Below, piece after piece: positions 1 through 6,885 of a DNA stretch of 8,865 bases (positions are counted from its first letter, which is position 1; the number at the start of each line of letters is the position of its first letter). A program made the translations under genes and the position numbers. The DNA is from JAMCQB01 sp947085305 (GTDB lineage: Bacteria > Nitrospirota > Thermodesulfovibrionia > Thermodesulfovibrionales > UBA9159). The stretch lies in NCBI GenBank assembly GCA_947085305.1, contig CAMTVV010000162.1:1-8865 (forward strand), in the 5' to 3' direction. The notes beneath the pieces were generated by a model, which saw nothing but the letters and a program-made list of their open reading frames with translations, did no database searches and was not told where the DNA came from.

Positions 1-447
1 AATACCCCGGCTATAGTTCAGGAGGGCATGACCGTCATGTCCCTCTGCGAGTGTTTTTCCGACAGGGACATCGCAACGGTGAGGGAGATGTTCATGTCCG
101 TGGGCAAAGTGCTGACCCTGCCGGAAAAACATATGAACGCGGTGACTGCCCTGTCAGGAAGCGGGCCTGCCTTTGTTGCCTTGTTTGTGGAGGCCATGGT
201 TGAGGCTGGAGTGAAGATGGGATTGAACAGGGACAATGCCTTTGAACTTGCGATACAGACCCTGATCGGCGCTGCACGGCTCCTTGAAACCGGCGTGACC
301 CCTGAAACGCTGAGGGAGATGGTGACTTCACCCGGCGGAACCACAGCGGCCGGGATAAAGGTCTTCGGGGAGAAGGATCTTACGGGGATCGTGAGCGGCG
401 CGCTTCTGGCAGCAAGAAAGCGCGCTGAAGAGTTGGGCAAGCCATAA
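1..447 (+). CDS. proC: Pyrroline-5-carboxylate reductase, C-terminal part (5' end outside window)
   Basis: ProC catalyses the last step of proline synthesis, the NAD(P)H-dependent reduction of 1-pyrroline-5-carboxylate to proline, in the cytosol. The reading frame is open from base 1 to the TAA at 445-447 and gives 148 residues, about half of the usual ~270, so the N-terminal Rossmann domain is cut off by the window edge. The fragment begins with NTPAIVQEG, which matches the conserved MPNTPA..V.EG segment that joins the nucleotide domain to the dimerisation domain. Further on are SGSGPAF (fragment residues 52-58) and the P5C reductase signature around LREMVTSPGGTTAAGI (104-119), which forms the substrate site. 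The internal ATG at 28 is not the real start. The next gene begins about 138 bp downstream, beyond a repeat. Identification is firm. Confidence 0.96.
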   Translation, partial: NTPAIVQEGMTVMSLCECFSDRDIATVREMFMSVGKVLTLPEKHMNAVTALSGSGPAFVALFVEAMVEAGVKMGLNRDNAFELAIQTLIGAARLLETGVTPETLREMVTSPGGTTAAGIKVFGEKDLTGIVSGALLAARKRAEELGKP

Positions 448-470
448 GAAGAAGCGCATAAGTAAGAAGA

Positions 471-563
471 CATCCCCCTCTCCTCTGTCCTCTCCCCCCA
501 GGGGAGAGGATGTATAAAGAGATTCCCCTCCCTTGAGGGGAGGGGATAAGGGGGAGGGTGATA
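471..563. repeat. GC-rich two-hairpin palindromic repeat (REP/MITE-like) between proC and yggT
   Basis: The gap between proC and yggT is dominated by C-runs followed by G-runs. Bases 488-497 pair with 501-510 to form a 10-bp stem with a 3-base loop. Bases 524-532 pair with 538-546 to form a 9-bp stem with a 5-base loop. The outer ends also match, for example 473-479 with 549-555, so the whole unit is an imperfect inverted repeat made of two hairpin arms around an AT-rich spacer (about 511-523). Neither hairpin is followed by a T-run, so neither is a convincing intrinsic terminator. Read on the minus strand it translates as the PLPSREG/LPWGERT-type nonsense often seen when such repeats are called as genes. 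I infer a dispersed, non-coding repeat family; copy number cannot be judged from one window. Confidence 0.72.
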
Positions 564-575
564 CTCTAAAAACGT

Positions 576-583
576 GGAGGGAG
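576..583 (+). promoter_or_regulatory. Ribosome binding site of yggT (decides the start)
   Basis: GGAGGGAG lies directly upstream of the ATG at 586, with the GGAGG core ending 5 bases before it. An alternative in-frame GTG at 574 would overlap this Shine-Dalgarno element, and no equally good site precedes that GTG. The ATG at 586 is therefore the preferred start. Confidence 0.75.
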
Positions 584-585
584 TG

Positions 586-900
586 ATGTTCATCTTCGGC
601 AACTTAATACTGGCTATTGCAAATATCCTCGATATCGTTCTTTCCGCATATATGTGGATCGTGATCATCGCAGCGCTCATAAGCTGGGTCAGCCCGGACC
701 CCTATAACCCCATCGTACGATTGCTTTATTCCGTCACAGAGCCTGTTTTCAGGCCCATACGTCGGCTCATCGGTTTCAGGCTGGGCCCCATTGATATTTC
801 TCCTTTGGTGGTGATTCTTGCTATTATATTCATTCAGAGGTTTCTGATAGGTTCTCTGATAGAGTTCGGCTATAAATTAAAAGGAGGGGCCTTGTTATGA
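586..900 (+). CDS. yggT: YggT family integral membrane protein
   Basis: This is a small inner-membrane protein of 104 residues from the ATG at 586, close to the ~90-100 residues usual for the family. Two hydrophobic segments, about residues 7-33 and 71-92, flank a short conserved loop. The family pattern is clear: SWVSPDPYNPIV (33-44), EPVFRPIRRLI (52-62) and GPIDISPLVV (67-76). YggT proteins lack a settled biochemical function; relatives have been linked to osmotic stress tolerance in enterobacteria and, in cyanobacteria and chloroplasts (YlmG), to nucleoid or division-related roles. The gene commonly sits after proC and beside divIVA (ylmG-like context), as here, which supports an envelope or cell-division association. 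The stop TGA at 898-900 overlaps the ATG of the next gene, so translation is probably coupled. Confidence 0.92.
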   Translation: MFIFGNLILAIANILDIVLSAYMWIVIIAALISWVSPDPYNPIVRLLYSVTEPVFRPIRRLIGFRLGPIDISPLVVILAIIFIQRFLIGSLIEFGYKLKGGALL

Positions 901-1376
901 GGATCACGCCGCTTGATATTCAGCAGAAGCAGTTCCCCATGAAGTTCAGGGGATTTGATGTGGAGGAGGTGTATGCATTCCTTGAGTTAGTGAGGGAGCA
1001 GATGGAGGACCTCCTCAGGGAAAACGCCACTCTGAAGGAACAGGTCCACCGGGCGGAAAACCAGATAAAAGAGTATCGTGACATGGAGACGACACTGAGG
1101 GAGACCCTCATGACAGCGCAACAGATGGTTGAAGAATACAAGACCAATTCACGGAAAGAGGCGGAGCTCCTTATCAGGGAGGCTGAGATCAGGGCTGACG
1201 GGGTGATGAAAGAGGCCCAGGAGAAAGTGGTGAAGATCCATGAGGATATCGTTGACCTCAAGGGGATCCGCAGGCATTTCAAGGAAGAGCTGAAGAGGCT
1301 TATCGAAAGCCATATGCGGATGCTGGAGTTTGACAAAGAACGCGAAGGGGAAGAAGCAGGCGGTTTCTCGACGTGA
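897..1376 (+). CDS. DivIVA domain-containing coiled-coil protein
   Basis: The 159-residue product has the DivIVA N-terminal pattern: residues 3-9 (ITPLDIQ), then FRGFDVEEVYAFL (17-29), equivalent to the F.GY...EVD.FL membrane-binding and coiled-coil start of DivIVA. From about residue 26 to 150 it is a charged, heptad-rich helix typical of a parallel coiled coil. DivIVA-type proteins bind curved membrane and recruit partners at poles and septa; in non-Firmicute bacteria the role of short homologues is little studied. The start is fixed by GGAGG at 883-887, nine bases before the ATG, and by the 4-bp ATGA overlap with yggT. Its stop TGA (1374-1376) overlaps the GTG start of hisS. Length is within the family range. 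Family assignment is firm; the exact cellular role is inferred. Confidence 0.92.
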   Translation: MRITPLDIQQKQFPMKFRGFDVEEVYAFLELVREQMEDLLRENATLKEQVHRAENQIKEYRDMETTLRETLMTAQQMVEEYKTNSRKEAELLIREAEIRADGVMKEAQEKVVKIHEDIVDLKGIRRHFKEELKRLIESHMRMLEFDKEREGEEAGGFST

Positions 1377-2647
1377 GTTTCTCCCCCCGGTTCAGCGCGC
1401 TCAAGGGCCTTCAGGACATCCTTCCCGCCGATAGTTCCCTGTGGCAGAAGGTTGAAACGGCAGCGAAGGAGGTCTTTTCCCGCTATGGATTTCAGGAGAT
1501 CAGGCTGCCCATCATAGAATCCACGGCCCTCTTTACAAGAAGCATTGGCGAGACAACCGATATCGTCGAGAAAGAGATGTACACTTTTCCGGACAAAGCG
1601 GGCAGGAGCATCACCCTGAGGCCCGAAGGGACCGCTTCAGTGGTGAGGGCTTATGTGGAACATCACCTTCACACCCTGCCTTCTCCCCAGAAATTCTTTT
1701 ATTCCGGTCCGATGTTCAGGTATGAAAGACCTCAGAAGGGACGGTTCAGGCAGTTCCACCAGATAGGCGTTGAGGCCTTCGGTGCGGCCTCTCCCTTTCT
1801 CGATGCAGAGCTCATCGCCATGCTCAAGGTCCTCCTGGAAAGGCTGGGATTGAAGGGAGTGAACTTTGAGGTCAATTCTATCGGCTGTGAGAAGTGCAGG
1901 CCGGCATACAGACAGGCGCTGCAGGATTTTTTCGCCGGCAGACTTGAGGACCTCTGCCCGGATTGCAAGAGGAGATTCGAACAGAACCCGTTGCGGATAC
2001 TTGATTGCAAGGTGGAGCGGTGCATCGAGGCGCGGAGGGGAGCGCCCCGGGTGACTGATTTCCTCTGCGCTGAATGCAAAAGCCATTTTGAAGAGGTTCT
2101 TTCCGCCATCACCCTCCTTAATATCCCCTATGTGATAAACCCCGATATGGTGAGGGGACTTGATTATTACACGAGAACGACCTTTGAGGTCACCAGCGAG
2201 CGCCTCGGGTCACAAAAGGCGTTGGCTGCCGGCGGCAGATATGACAGGCTGGTGGAGGAATTCGGCGGTCCTCCCACCACTGGCATCGGATTTGCAATTG
2301 GAATGGAGAGGCTGACCGCGCTTCTCAGGGAAAACGAGGTCGCCGCAGGGGCATTTCCCGATGTATATATCGCCCCCATAGGTGAAAAGGCTACAATTAA
2401 GGGCTTTCTCATCGCTGAAAGGCTACGGACAAAGGGGCTCTGGGTAGAGGCGGGATACGATAGCTCTTCCCTGAGGAGTCAGCTCCGCAAGGCTGACAGG
2501 CTCTCTTCCCGTTATGTTCTGATCCTGGGGGATGACGAGCTCTCTTCGGGCAGGGTAAAATGGAAGAACCTCGTGGATGGCTCGCAGGGAGAGGTCGAGA
2601 TCAGGGGGATAGAAGAATTTTTTGTTGCCGCTTTGCGCGGCAGGTGA
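1373..2647 (+). CDS. hisS: Histidyl-tRNA synthetase
   Basis: This class II aminoacyl-tRNA synthetase charges tRNA-His with histidine using ATP. The 424 residues match normal bacterial HisRS length. The GTG start at 1373 overlaps the divIVA stop and gives an N-terminus running into ALKGLQDILP (residues 9-18), exactly where HisRS normally begins, although the Shine-Dalgarno signal is weak. Visible motifs are TLRPEGT (81-87), motif 2 around FRYERPQKGRFRQFHQ (115-130), the histidine-binding signature RGLDYYTRTTFE (261-272), GGRYD (287-291) and motif 3 in GIGFAIGMERL (304-314). The rest, from about 330, is the anticodon-binding domain. The insertion region carries eight cysteines: C172/C175, C195/C198, C212/C217 and C232/C235, in CxxC-like pairs that suggest a metal site. 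Co-transcription with yggT and divIVA is likely. Confidence 0.97.
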   Translation: MSFSPRFSALKGLQDILPADSSLWQKVETAAKEVFSRYGFQEIRLPIIESTALFTRSIGETTDIVEKEMYTFPDKAGRSITLRPEGTASVVRAYVEHHLHTLPSPQKFFYSGPMFRYERPQKGRFRQFHQIGVEAFGAASPFLDAELIAMLKVLLERLGLKGVNFEVNSIGCEKCRPAYRQALQDFFAGRLEDLCPDCKRRFEQNPLRILDCKVERCIEARRGAPRVTDFLCAECKSHFEEVLSAITLLNIPYVINPDMVRGLDYYTRTTFEVTSERLGSQKALAAGGRYDRLVEEFGGPPTTGIGFAIGMERLTALLRENEVAAGAFPDVYIAPIGEKATIKGFLIAERLRTKGLWVEAGYDSSSLRSQLRKADRLSSRYVLILGDDELSSGRVKWKNLVDGSQGEVEIRGIEEFFVAALRGR

Positions 2648-2679
2648 GTATAAACGTGCTGTAAGGGAAGGGGATTCTC

Positions 2680-3615
2680 ATGGGGGCAGCGCTTTCTCTC
2701 TTGATCGCAACAGTCTCTTTCCTGCTTTCAAAGGTTCACCCTTCCTTTGACCCCCTTACGGTCTCGATAATTTTCGGCATGCTCTTGTCGAACGTGCTCG
2801 CAAATAGAGAGCAGCTCCAGAAGGGCATCGATATCATGTTGAGGTTTTTTCTCCCCGTCGGCATTGCGCTTTATGGGACACAGCTGACCTTCGGCAATAA
2901 TGTCGCCTATAAGACATGGCTCTATGTAATCGCAGTCTTTGTCCTTTCCTTCGCTATCACGTTCTTCATTTCACGGTTGTTCGGACTGCCGGAGAAACTG
3001 GCCGCGCTTCTTTCGGCGGGTTTTGCGATTTGCGGCGCCTCTGCCATTATTATCATCTCGCCCCTCATCGGCGCAAAGAGGGAGGATACATCTATCTCCA
3101 TCATTTCGATCATGGTCATGGGTCTTTTATCTGTGGTTTTTTACCCGGCGCTCTGGGCCGACTTTGGGTTGACGGCCAGGGAGTTCGCCTTTTTCTCCGG
3201 CGCCACCATCCCTATGCTCGGTCAGGTTAAAATTACCGCCCGTTCCGCAGGCGCGGATGCGCTCAGTCTCGCCCTGGCGGTAAAGCTCATGCGGATATCC
3301 ATGCTCCTGTTCCTCGCTGTGGGCATGTTGCTTTTCATGGGCAGGGGCGAGAGAAGATTCTATATTCCATGGTTTATGGTTGCCTTCGTGGCCCTTGCGC
3401 TGCTGACGAACTTTGCGGCGCCGGCAGCCTTCCTTCAGCAGATATGCGAACCCGTGTCCAAATTCTTCCTCTCGTCAGCCCTTGCGGCTATAGGTCTTTC
3501 TGTTGACTTTGACTCCATAACGGAAAAGGGTCCCCGGCCTCTCATCGCTGTTCTCCTGTCATGGCTAGCGATGCTGTTCATCCTGTATGCCGGATTAAGG
3601 TTCTTCCATGTTTAG
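2680..3615 (+). CDS. UPF0324 / YeiH-like putative sulfate exporter family membrane protein
   Basis: A 311-residue, strongly hydrophobic protein with about nine or ten membrane segments. Family landmarks are LPVGIALYGTQLTF (58-71), GFAICGASAI (114-123), a Q-V pair in the GATIPMLGQV segment (174-183) and the C-terminal LAAIGLSVDF (268-277). UPF0324 proteins are annotated as putative sulfate exporters, but the substrate is not firmly established. Compared with E. coli YeiH as I remember it, the T-V-H-E of the conserved loop is T-I-P-M here, so this is a divergent member. The start is well fixed: an in-frame TAA lies at 2662-2664, and AAGGGAAGGGG (2663-2673) stands 6 bases before the ATG. It follows hisS by 32 bp with no terminator seen. 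Its last 8 bp overlap the start of the histidine kinase gene, which suggests a functional pairing. Confidence 0.85.
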   Translation: MGAALSLLIATVSFLLSKVHPSFDPLTVSIIFGMLLSNVLANREQLQKGIDIMLRFFLPVGIALYGTQLTFGNNVAYKTWLYVIAVFVLSFAITFFISRLFGLPEKLAALLSAGFAICGASAIIIISPLIGAKREDTSISIISIMVMGLLSVVFYPALWADFGLTAREFAFFSGATIPMLGQVKITARSAGADALSLALAVKLMRISMLLFLAVGMLLFMGRGERRFYIPWFMVAFVALALLTNFAAPAAFLQQICEPVSKFFLSSALAAIGLSVDFDSITEKGPRPLIAVLLSWLAMLFILYAGLRFFHV

Positions 3616-6511
3616 GAACAGACTCATATACAGCCTTTTCTTGACCCTTCTCGTATTCGCCCTCGCTTCGATACTGCCCATAGTGATCACCGTACACAAA
3701 GACCTCGGGGTATCGCCGGAGGGGAGCAACTTGCCTGTAGTTCGAGAGAGGATAATGAATGATTTCATCACTATATCATTCTACGTATTTGTCCTCGCCT
3801 TTATCCTCTCGATGTTTCTAGCCAGAAGACTCCTCCTGCCTGTGAGGGAGCTGCACAGGGGCGCCATGTCCATACGGGACGGCAAACTGGACGTAACTCT
3901 TTCTCCATCGTCCCGGGACGAGCTGGGAGAGGTCATAGAGGTGTTCAATGAGATGGCAGTCTCCCTCAGGGGCAAGACAGAGGAGCTGGAGAGAAAGAAC
4001 AAGGAGATCATGGAGTCCAGGGATTTTCTTGAGATCATCATGGACAGCATAGAGGATGAGATCCTTATTATCGGCAGCGATTACCGGGTGGTCAGGGCGA
4101 ACAAGGTAGTCTTCGAAAAAGCGCAGATGCAGATGGAGACTGCCGCAGGCAGACGAGGGTCCTCCGGAGGCGCTCCCTCCGTGATCGGCGAATACTGTCA
4201 CATGATTTCCCACAAGATGTCCAGACCCTGCTTTTTAAGCGGGGAAGAATGTCCGGTAAAAGAGGTCTTTGCCACTGGAAAGACCTTCAGGGCGATACAT
4301 CAGCATGCGGGTATTGACGGAGAACAGCTTGTGCATGAGATACTGGCGTGTCCCATAAAGGATACGAATGGCGATGTGGTAAATGTGATTGAACTCCTTC
4401 GGGATGTCACTGAAATGAAAAGGTATGAGGCGGCGCTTTTGCAGAAAAACAGAGAGCTGACCTCGATCAACAGCATCGCGGCCATTTTGAGCCATTCCCT
4501 CGACACCGGGGCTACCATCCTGAACGTAGTGAAGAAACTCACCGCCATGCTGGATATGGATGACGGAGGTATATTCCTTGTTGACAAGGACCGGAAGGAA
4601 CTTGTCTGCTCCCTCACCGGCAGAAGGCTTCCTCTGGGCGGGAATATCCCGAGCAGGGCTGTGGAGACAGGGACCCTGCACACTATTGATAATATCGGAG
4701 TAGAGGGTGAAATGGCTCTGCCATGGGGACCAGGGGCTGATATCAGGAGCTGCTGCTGTGTTCCCCTTAAGGGGAGAGAGGGAATCCTCGGTTCGCTCTA
4801 TCTGTTGAGCTGCAGACCCCGCGTGTTCTCGGCTGAGGAAAAGAGGATGCTTACTTCAGTGGGGGACATGGCCGGCATAGCGTTGGAGAATACGCGGCTC
4901 TATGACATGATCAACGCCCTTTACGAATACCAGCGGAGCAGGAGAAGGCAGGAACATGACAGCCTTCTCTCCCTCTCTTCAAGGCTTGCATCCGCCGCGG
5001 ACATCAAGGGGGCCATCAATATCGCCCTCAGTCTCATCGCTGATTCGTTCAAGGCCGACGTTGCAGTGCTCCTTGAATTAGACGGAAACAACAGGCTCGT
5101 CTTACGATCTAGCCTGAGTGAGCATGAAGACTCCCTATGTCTTCCCAACAGTCAGCTCGGGCCGGATTCCCTGGAATGGCATGCCATGGAAAAGAAGAGA
5201 CCGGTTGTTTTCCCGGGGTTCCCCCCTGCTTGCCCTCGAATCTCTTTGCTCACTATGAGCGAGTCTGCGGTCTCGGCGCCTATCCATACCGGCGAGAAGA
5301 CTCTCGGCGTCTTTTCCCTTTATTTTAATTCTCCCCGGGAATTCAGGGAAGAGGATATTCACTTCCTCGAAATCACCTCCAGCATCCTCGCCGTTGCCAT
5401 TGAGAGATCTGAATTCTATGAAAAAATGCTGGCGGAGAAAAGTCTTGCGGGGATCGTGTTCGAAAGCATCAGTGACGGGCTGTATACGGTGGATACGGAC
5501 GGCGTGATTACCTCCGTGAACAGGGCGGCGGAGATGATCCTCGGGATTCCGCAGGCAGACCTTAGCGGAAGGAAGTGTTCGGAGGTGATTATGCACAAGG
5601 AAACGGGGGGCGACCGGAGCCTGTGCGGGACGGGGTGCCCCCTGTCCGGCGCACTCAGCGGGGTGACGTCGAGCAGGGAGGTGGATTACATTGATCCCTC
5701 GGGCAAGAGGCTCTCTCTTTCGGTAAGCTGCGCCCCTCTCATTAATGCGGACGGCGTGTTGATCGGCGCGGTGGAAGTCTTCCGGGATATCACAAAGGAG
5801 AAGGAGATCGACAGGATGAAAACGGAGTTTGTCACCACGGTCTCCCATGAGTTCAGGACCCCCCTTTCAGCCATCATCGGGATGACGGAGATGTTCATAG
5901 AAAAAGAGGTGGACGGGGACCGGGCAAGAGAGTACATAGAGACTATACTGAACGAGGGAAAGAGACTGTCGGGAATGGTCTCGGACCTTCTTGACATGTC
6001 CCGCATCGAATCAGGGGAGGCGGTTTTCCGCGAGGGCAAAGTTGATTTTAGTGAAATTCTTGATGACATAAAAAAGACGTTTTCGGATATAATAGAAAAA
6101 AAGGATATTCAACTGGAAACCCGCCTGGCGGAAGAAGCGATGGATTTCAGGGGAGATCATGAGAAATTGAAGCAGCTCCTGCTTAATCTTGTGGGTAATT
6201 CCGTAAATTATTCCGACAGGAATTGCATGATCGTTGTGGACATACGGACGGAAGGGCAAACCCTGAAGATGGAAGTTGCAGACACCGGCTGGGGAATCCC
6301 CGGTGAAGATATTCCTTTGCTCACCAGAAAATTTTTCAGGGGCAAACACGGCTTAAAGACAAAAGGCACGGGCCTCGGTCTTTCCCTCTGTAAGGACATT
6401 GCAGCCCTTCACGGCGGCGCGCTCAGCGTGAAGAGCAGGCTTGGGAGGGGAACTGTTGTGAGCGTTGACCTTCCCCATCGAAGGACAACAAATATTGAGG
6501 AGAATGGATGA
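3608..6511 (+). CDS. Membrane-bound multi-sensor histidine kinase (HAMP-PAS-GAF-GAF-PAS-HisKA-HATPase)
   Basis: The 967-residue product is a two-component sensor kinase. TM1 spans about residues 6-29 and TM2 about 53-71, with only ~23 residues between them, so there is no periplasmic sensor domain. HAMP follows (about 72-125), then PAS1 (136-272), GAF1 (285-432), GAF2 (450-600), PAS2 (610-733), HisKA with phospho-acceptor H747 in SHEFRTP, and the ATPase domain: N-box with N860 and N864, G1 box DTGWGIP (892-898), F-box RKFFRG (907-912), G2 box GTGLGLSL (920-927). All catalytic boxes look intact. PAS1 and PAS2 each contain four cysteines at matching places (C197, C208, C215, C248 and C657, C673, C677, C708), which suggests sensing by metal, Fe-S or thiol chemistry; this is inference. 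GAF1 has three consecutive cysteines (382-384). TAAGG at 3596-3600 precedes the ATG. Its stop overlaps the ATG of the response regulator, the probable phosphotransfer partner. Confidence 0.95.
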   Translation: MFRNRLIYSLFLTLLVFALASILPIVITVHKDLGVSPEGSNLPVVRERIMNDFITISFYVFVLAFILSMFLARRLLLPVRELHRGAMSIRDGKLDVTLSPSSRDELGEVIEVFNEMAVSLRGKTEELERKNKEIMESRDFLEIIMDSIEDEILIIGSDYRVVRANKVVFEKAQMQMETAAGRRGSSGGAPSVIGEYCHMISHKMSRPCFLSGEECPVKEVFATGKTFRAIHQHAGIDGEQLVHEILACPIKDTNGDVVNVIELLRDVTEMKRYEAALLQKNRELTSINSIAAILSHSLDTGATILNVVKKLTAMLDMDDGGIFLVDKDRKELVCSLTGRRLPLGGNIPSRAVETGTLHTIDNIGVEGEMALPWGPGADIRSCCCVPLKGREGILGSLYLLSCRPRVFSAEEKRMLTSVGDMAGIALENTRLYDMINALYEYQRSRRRQEHDSLLSLSSRLASAADIKGAINIALSLIADSFKADVAVLLELDGNNRLVLRSSLSEHEDSLCLPNSQLGPDSLEWHAMEKKRPVVFPGFPPACPRISLLTMSESAVSAPIHTGEKTLGVFSLYFNSPREFREEDIHFLEITSSILAVAIERSEFYEKMLAEKSLAGIVFESISDGLYTVDTDGVITSVNRAAEMILGIPQADLSGRKCSEVIMHKETGGDRSLCGTGCPLSGALSGVTSSREVDYIDPSGKRLSLSVSCAPLINADGVLIGAVEVFRDITKEKEIDRMKTEFVTTVSHEFRTPLSAIIGMTEMFIEKEVDGDRAREYIETILNEGKRLSGMVSDLLDMSRIESGEAVFREGKVDFSEILDDIKKTFSDIIEKKDIQLETRLAEEAMDFRGDHEKLKQLLLNLVGNSVNYSDRNCMIVVDIRTEGQTLKMEVADTGWGIPGEDIPLLTRKFFRGKHGLKTKGTGLGLSLCKDIAALHGGALSVKSRLGRGTVVSVDLPHRRTTNIEENG

Positions 6512-6876
6512 GTAAAGTCGTTGTTATTGATGATGAGCCCTTCATCCTGATGATGATCGAGGACAAGCTGAAGAGAGCGGGAATTCATGTTATTGCCCTC
6601 CGGGAAAGCAGGGATGCCCTGTCAGTGATACGGAGGGAGAGGCCTGACCTCGTTATCCTTGACTGGATGATGCCCGAGGTGAGCGGAATCGACATCTGCA
6701 GAATGCTGAAGGCGGATGATGCTCTGAAAGAAACCCCGGTAGTCCTCCTTACTGCAAAGGGCCAGGATGCGGACAAGCAGCTGGGACTCCAGTGCGGCGC
6801 GTCCATGTATATCACCAAACCCTTCAGCCCCAGGGCCCTGCTCGAAATCGTGACAAAGGTTATCGGCGGCAGGTAA
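6508..6876 (+). CDS. Single-domain response regulator (receiver only)
   Basis: A 122-residue CheY-like receiver with no output domain. The acidic pocket is D8 and D9, the phospho-acceptor is D52 (in VILDWMMPEVSG), the switch threonine is T82 and the conserved lysine is K104 in the ITKPFSP segment, so it should accept phosphate. The ATGA overlap at 6508-6511 and a GAGGAGA element at 6497-6503 couple it to the upstream kinase, the likely phosphodonor. It probably works by protein contact, and the best candidate target is the GAF-HD-GYP protein encoded immediately downstream. The TAA at 6874-6876 is followed in the same frame by two codons and then the ATG of that gene, so the pair could be a split form of an RpfG-like REC-HD-GYP regulator. 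Confidence 0.95.
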   Translation: MSKVVVIDDEPFILMMIEDKLKRAGIHVIALRESRDALSVIRRERPDLVILDWMMPEVSGIDICRMLKADDALKETPVVLLTAKGQDADKQLGLQCGASMYITKPFSPRALLEIVTKVIGGR

Positions 6877-6885
6877 AGCCTTATG
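6874..6885 (+). other. In-frame junction: single TAA between receiver and HD-GYP genes
   Basis: The codons run AGG-TAA-AGC-CTT-ATG in one frame. The receiver gene stops at 6874-6876 and the next gene starts at 6883 in the same frame. No clear Shine-Dalgarno element precedes 6883 (only AGG at 6871-6873), which fits termination-reinitiation. A point mutation of one base would give a continuous REC-GAF-HD-GYP protein of about 498 residues. Confidence 0.8.

Noticed and set aside
488..546. The two hairpins as rho-independent terminators after proC
   Set aside because: Neither stem is followed by a run of T on the plus strand, and on the minus strand the flanks also lack one. A repeat element explains both together.
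574..585. GTG at 574 (and GTG at 583) as start of yggT
   Set aside because: The GTG at 574 overlaps the only good Shine-Dalgarno element, and the ATG at 586 has ideal spacing to it and gives the normal family length.
18..680. A 220-residue open frame on the minus strand covering the end of proC, the repeat and the start of yggT
   Set aside because: It runs antisense to two clear genes and through the palindromic repeat, where it yields the typical PLPSREG-type artefact. No domain is recognisable.
2648..2679. A promoter or terminator between hisS and the transporter gene
   Set aside because: The 32-bp gap holds an in-frame stop and the ribosome binding site, but no hairpin and no credible -35/-10 pair.
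5135..5848. A 237-residue antisense open frame inside the kinase gene
   Set aside because: It lies wholly within a convincing gene, has no recognisable motif and reads as low-complexity His/Arg/Pro-rich translation, as expected for a shadow frame in GC-rich DNA. The same holds for antisense frames at 920-1336, 1637-2086, 4235-4681 and 7585-7923.
6874..6876. TAA read as pyrrolysine- or selenocysteine-type recoding
   Set aside because: Those recodings use TAG or TGA, and no conserved stem is evident just downstream. Plain gene splitting, readthrough or an error remain possible.
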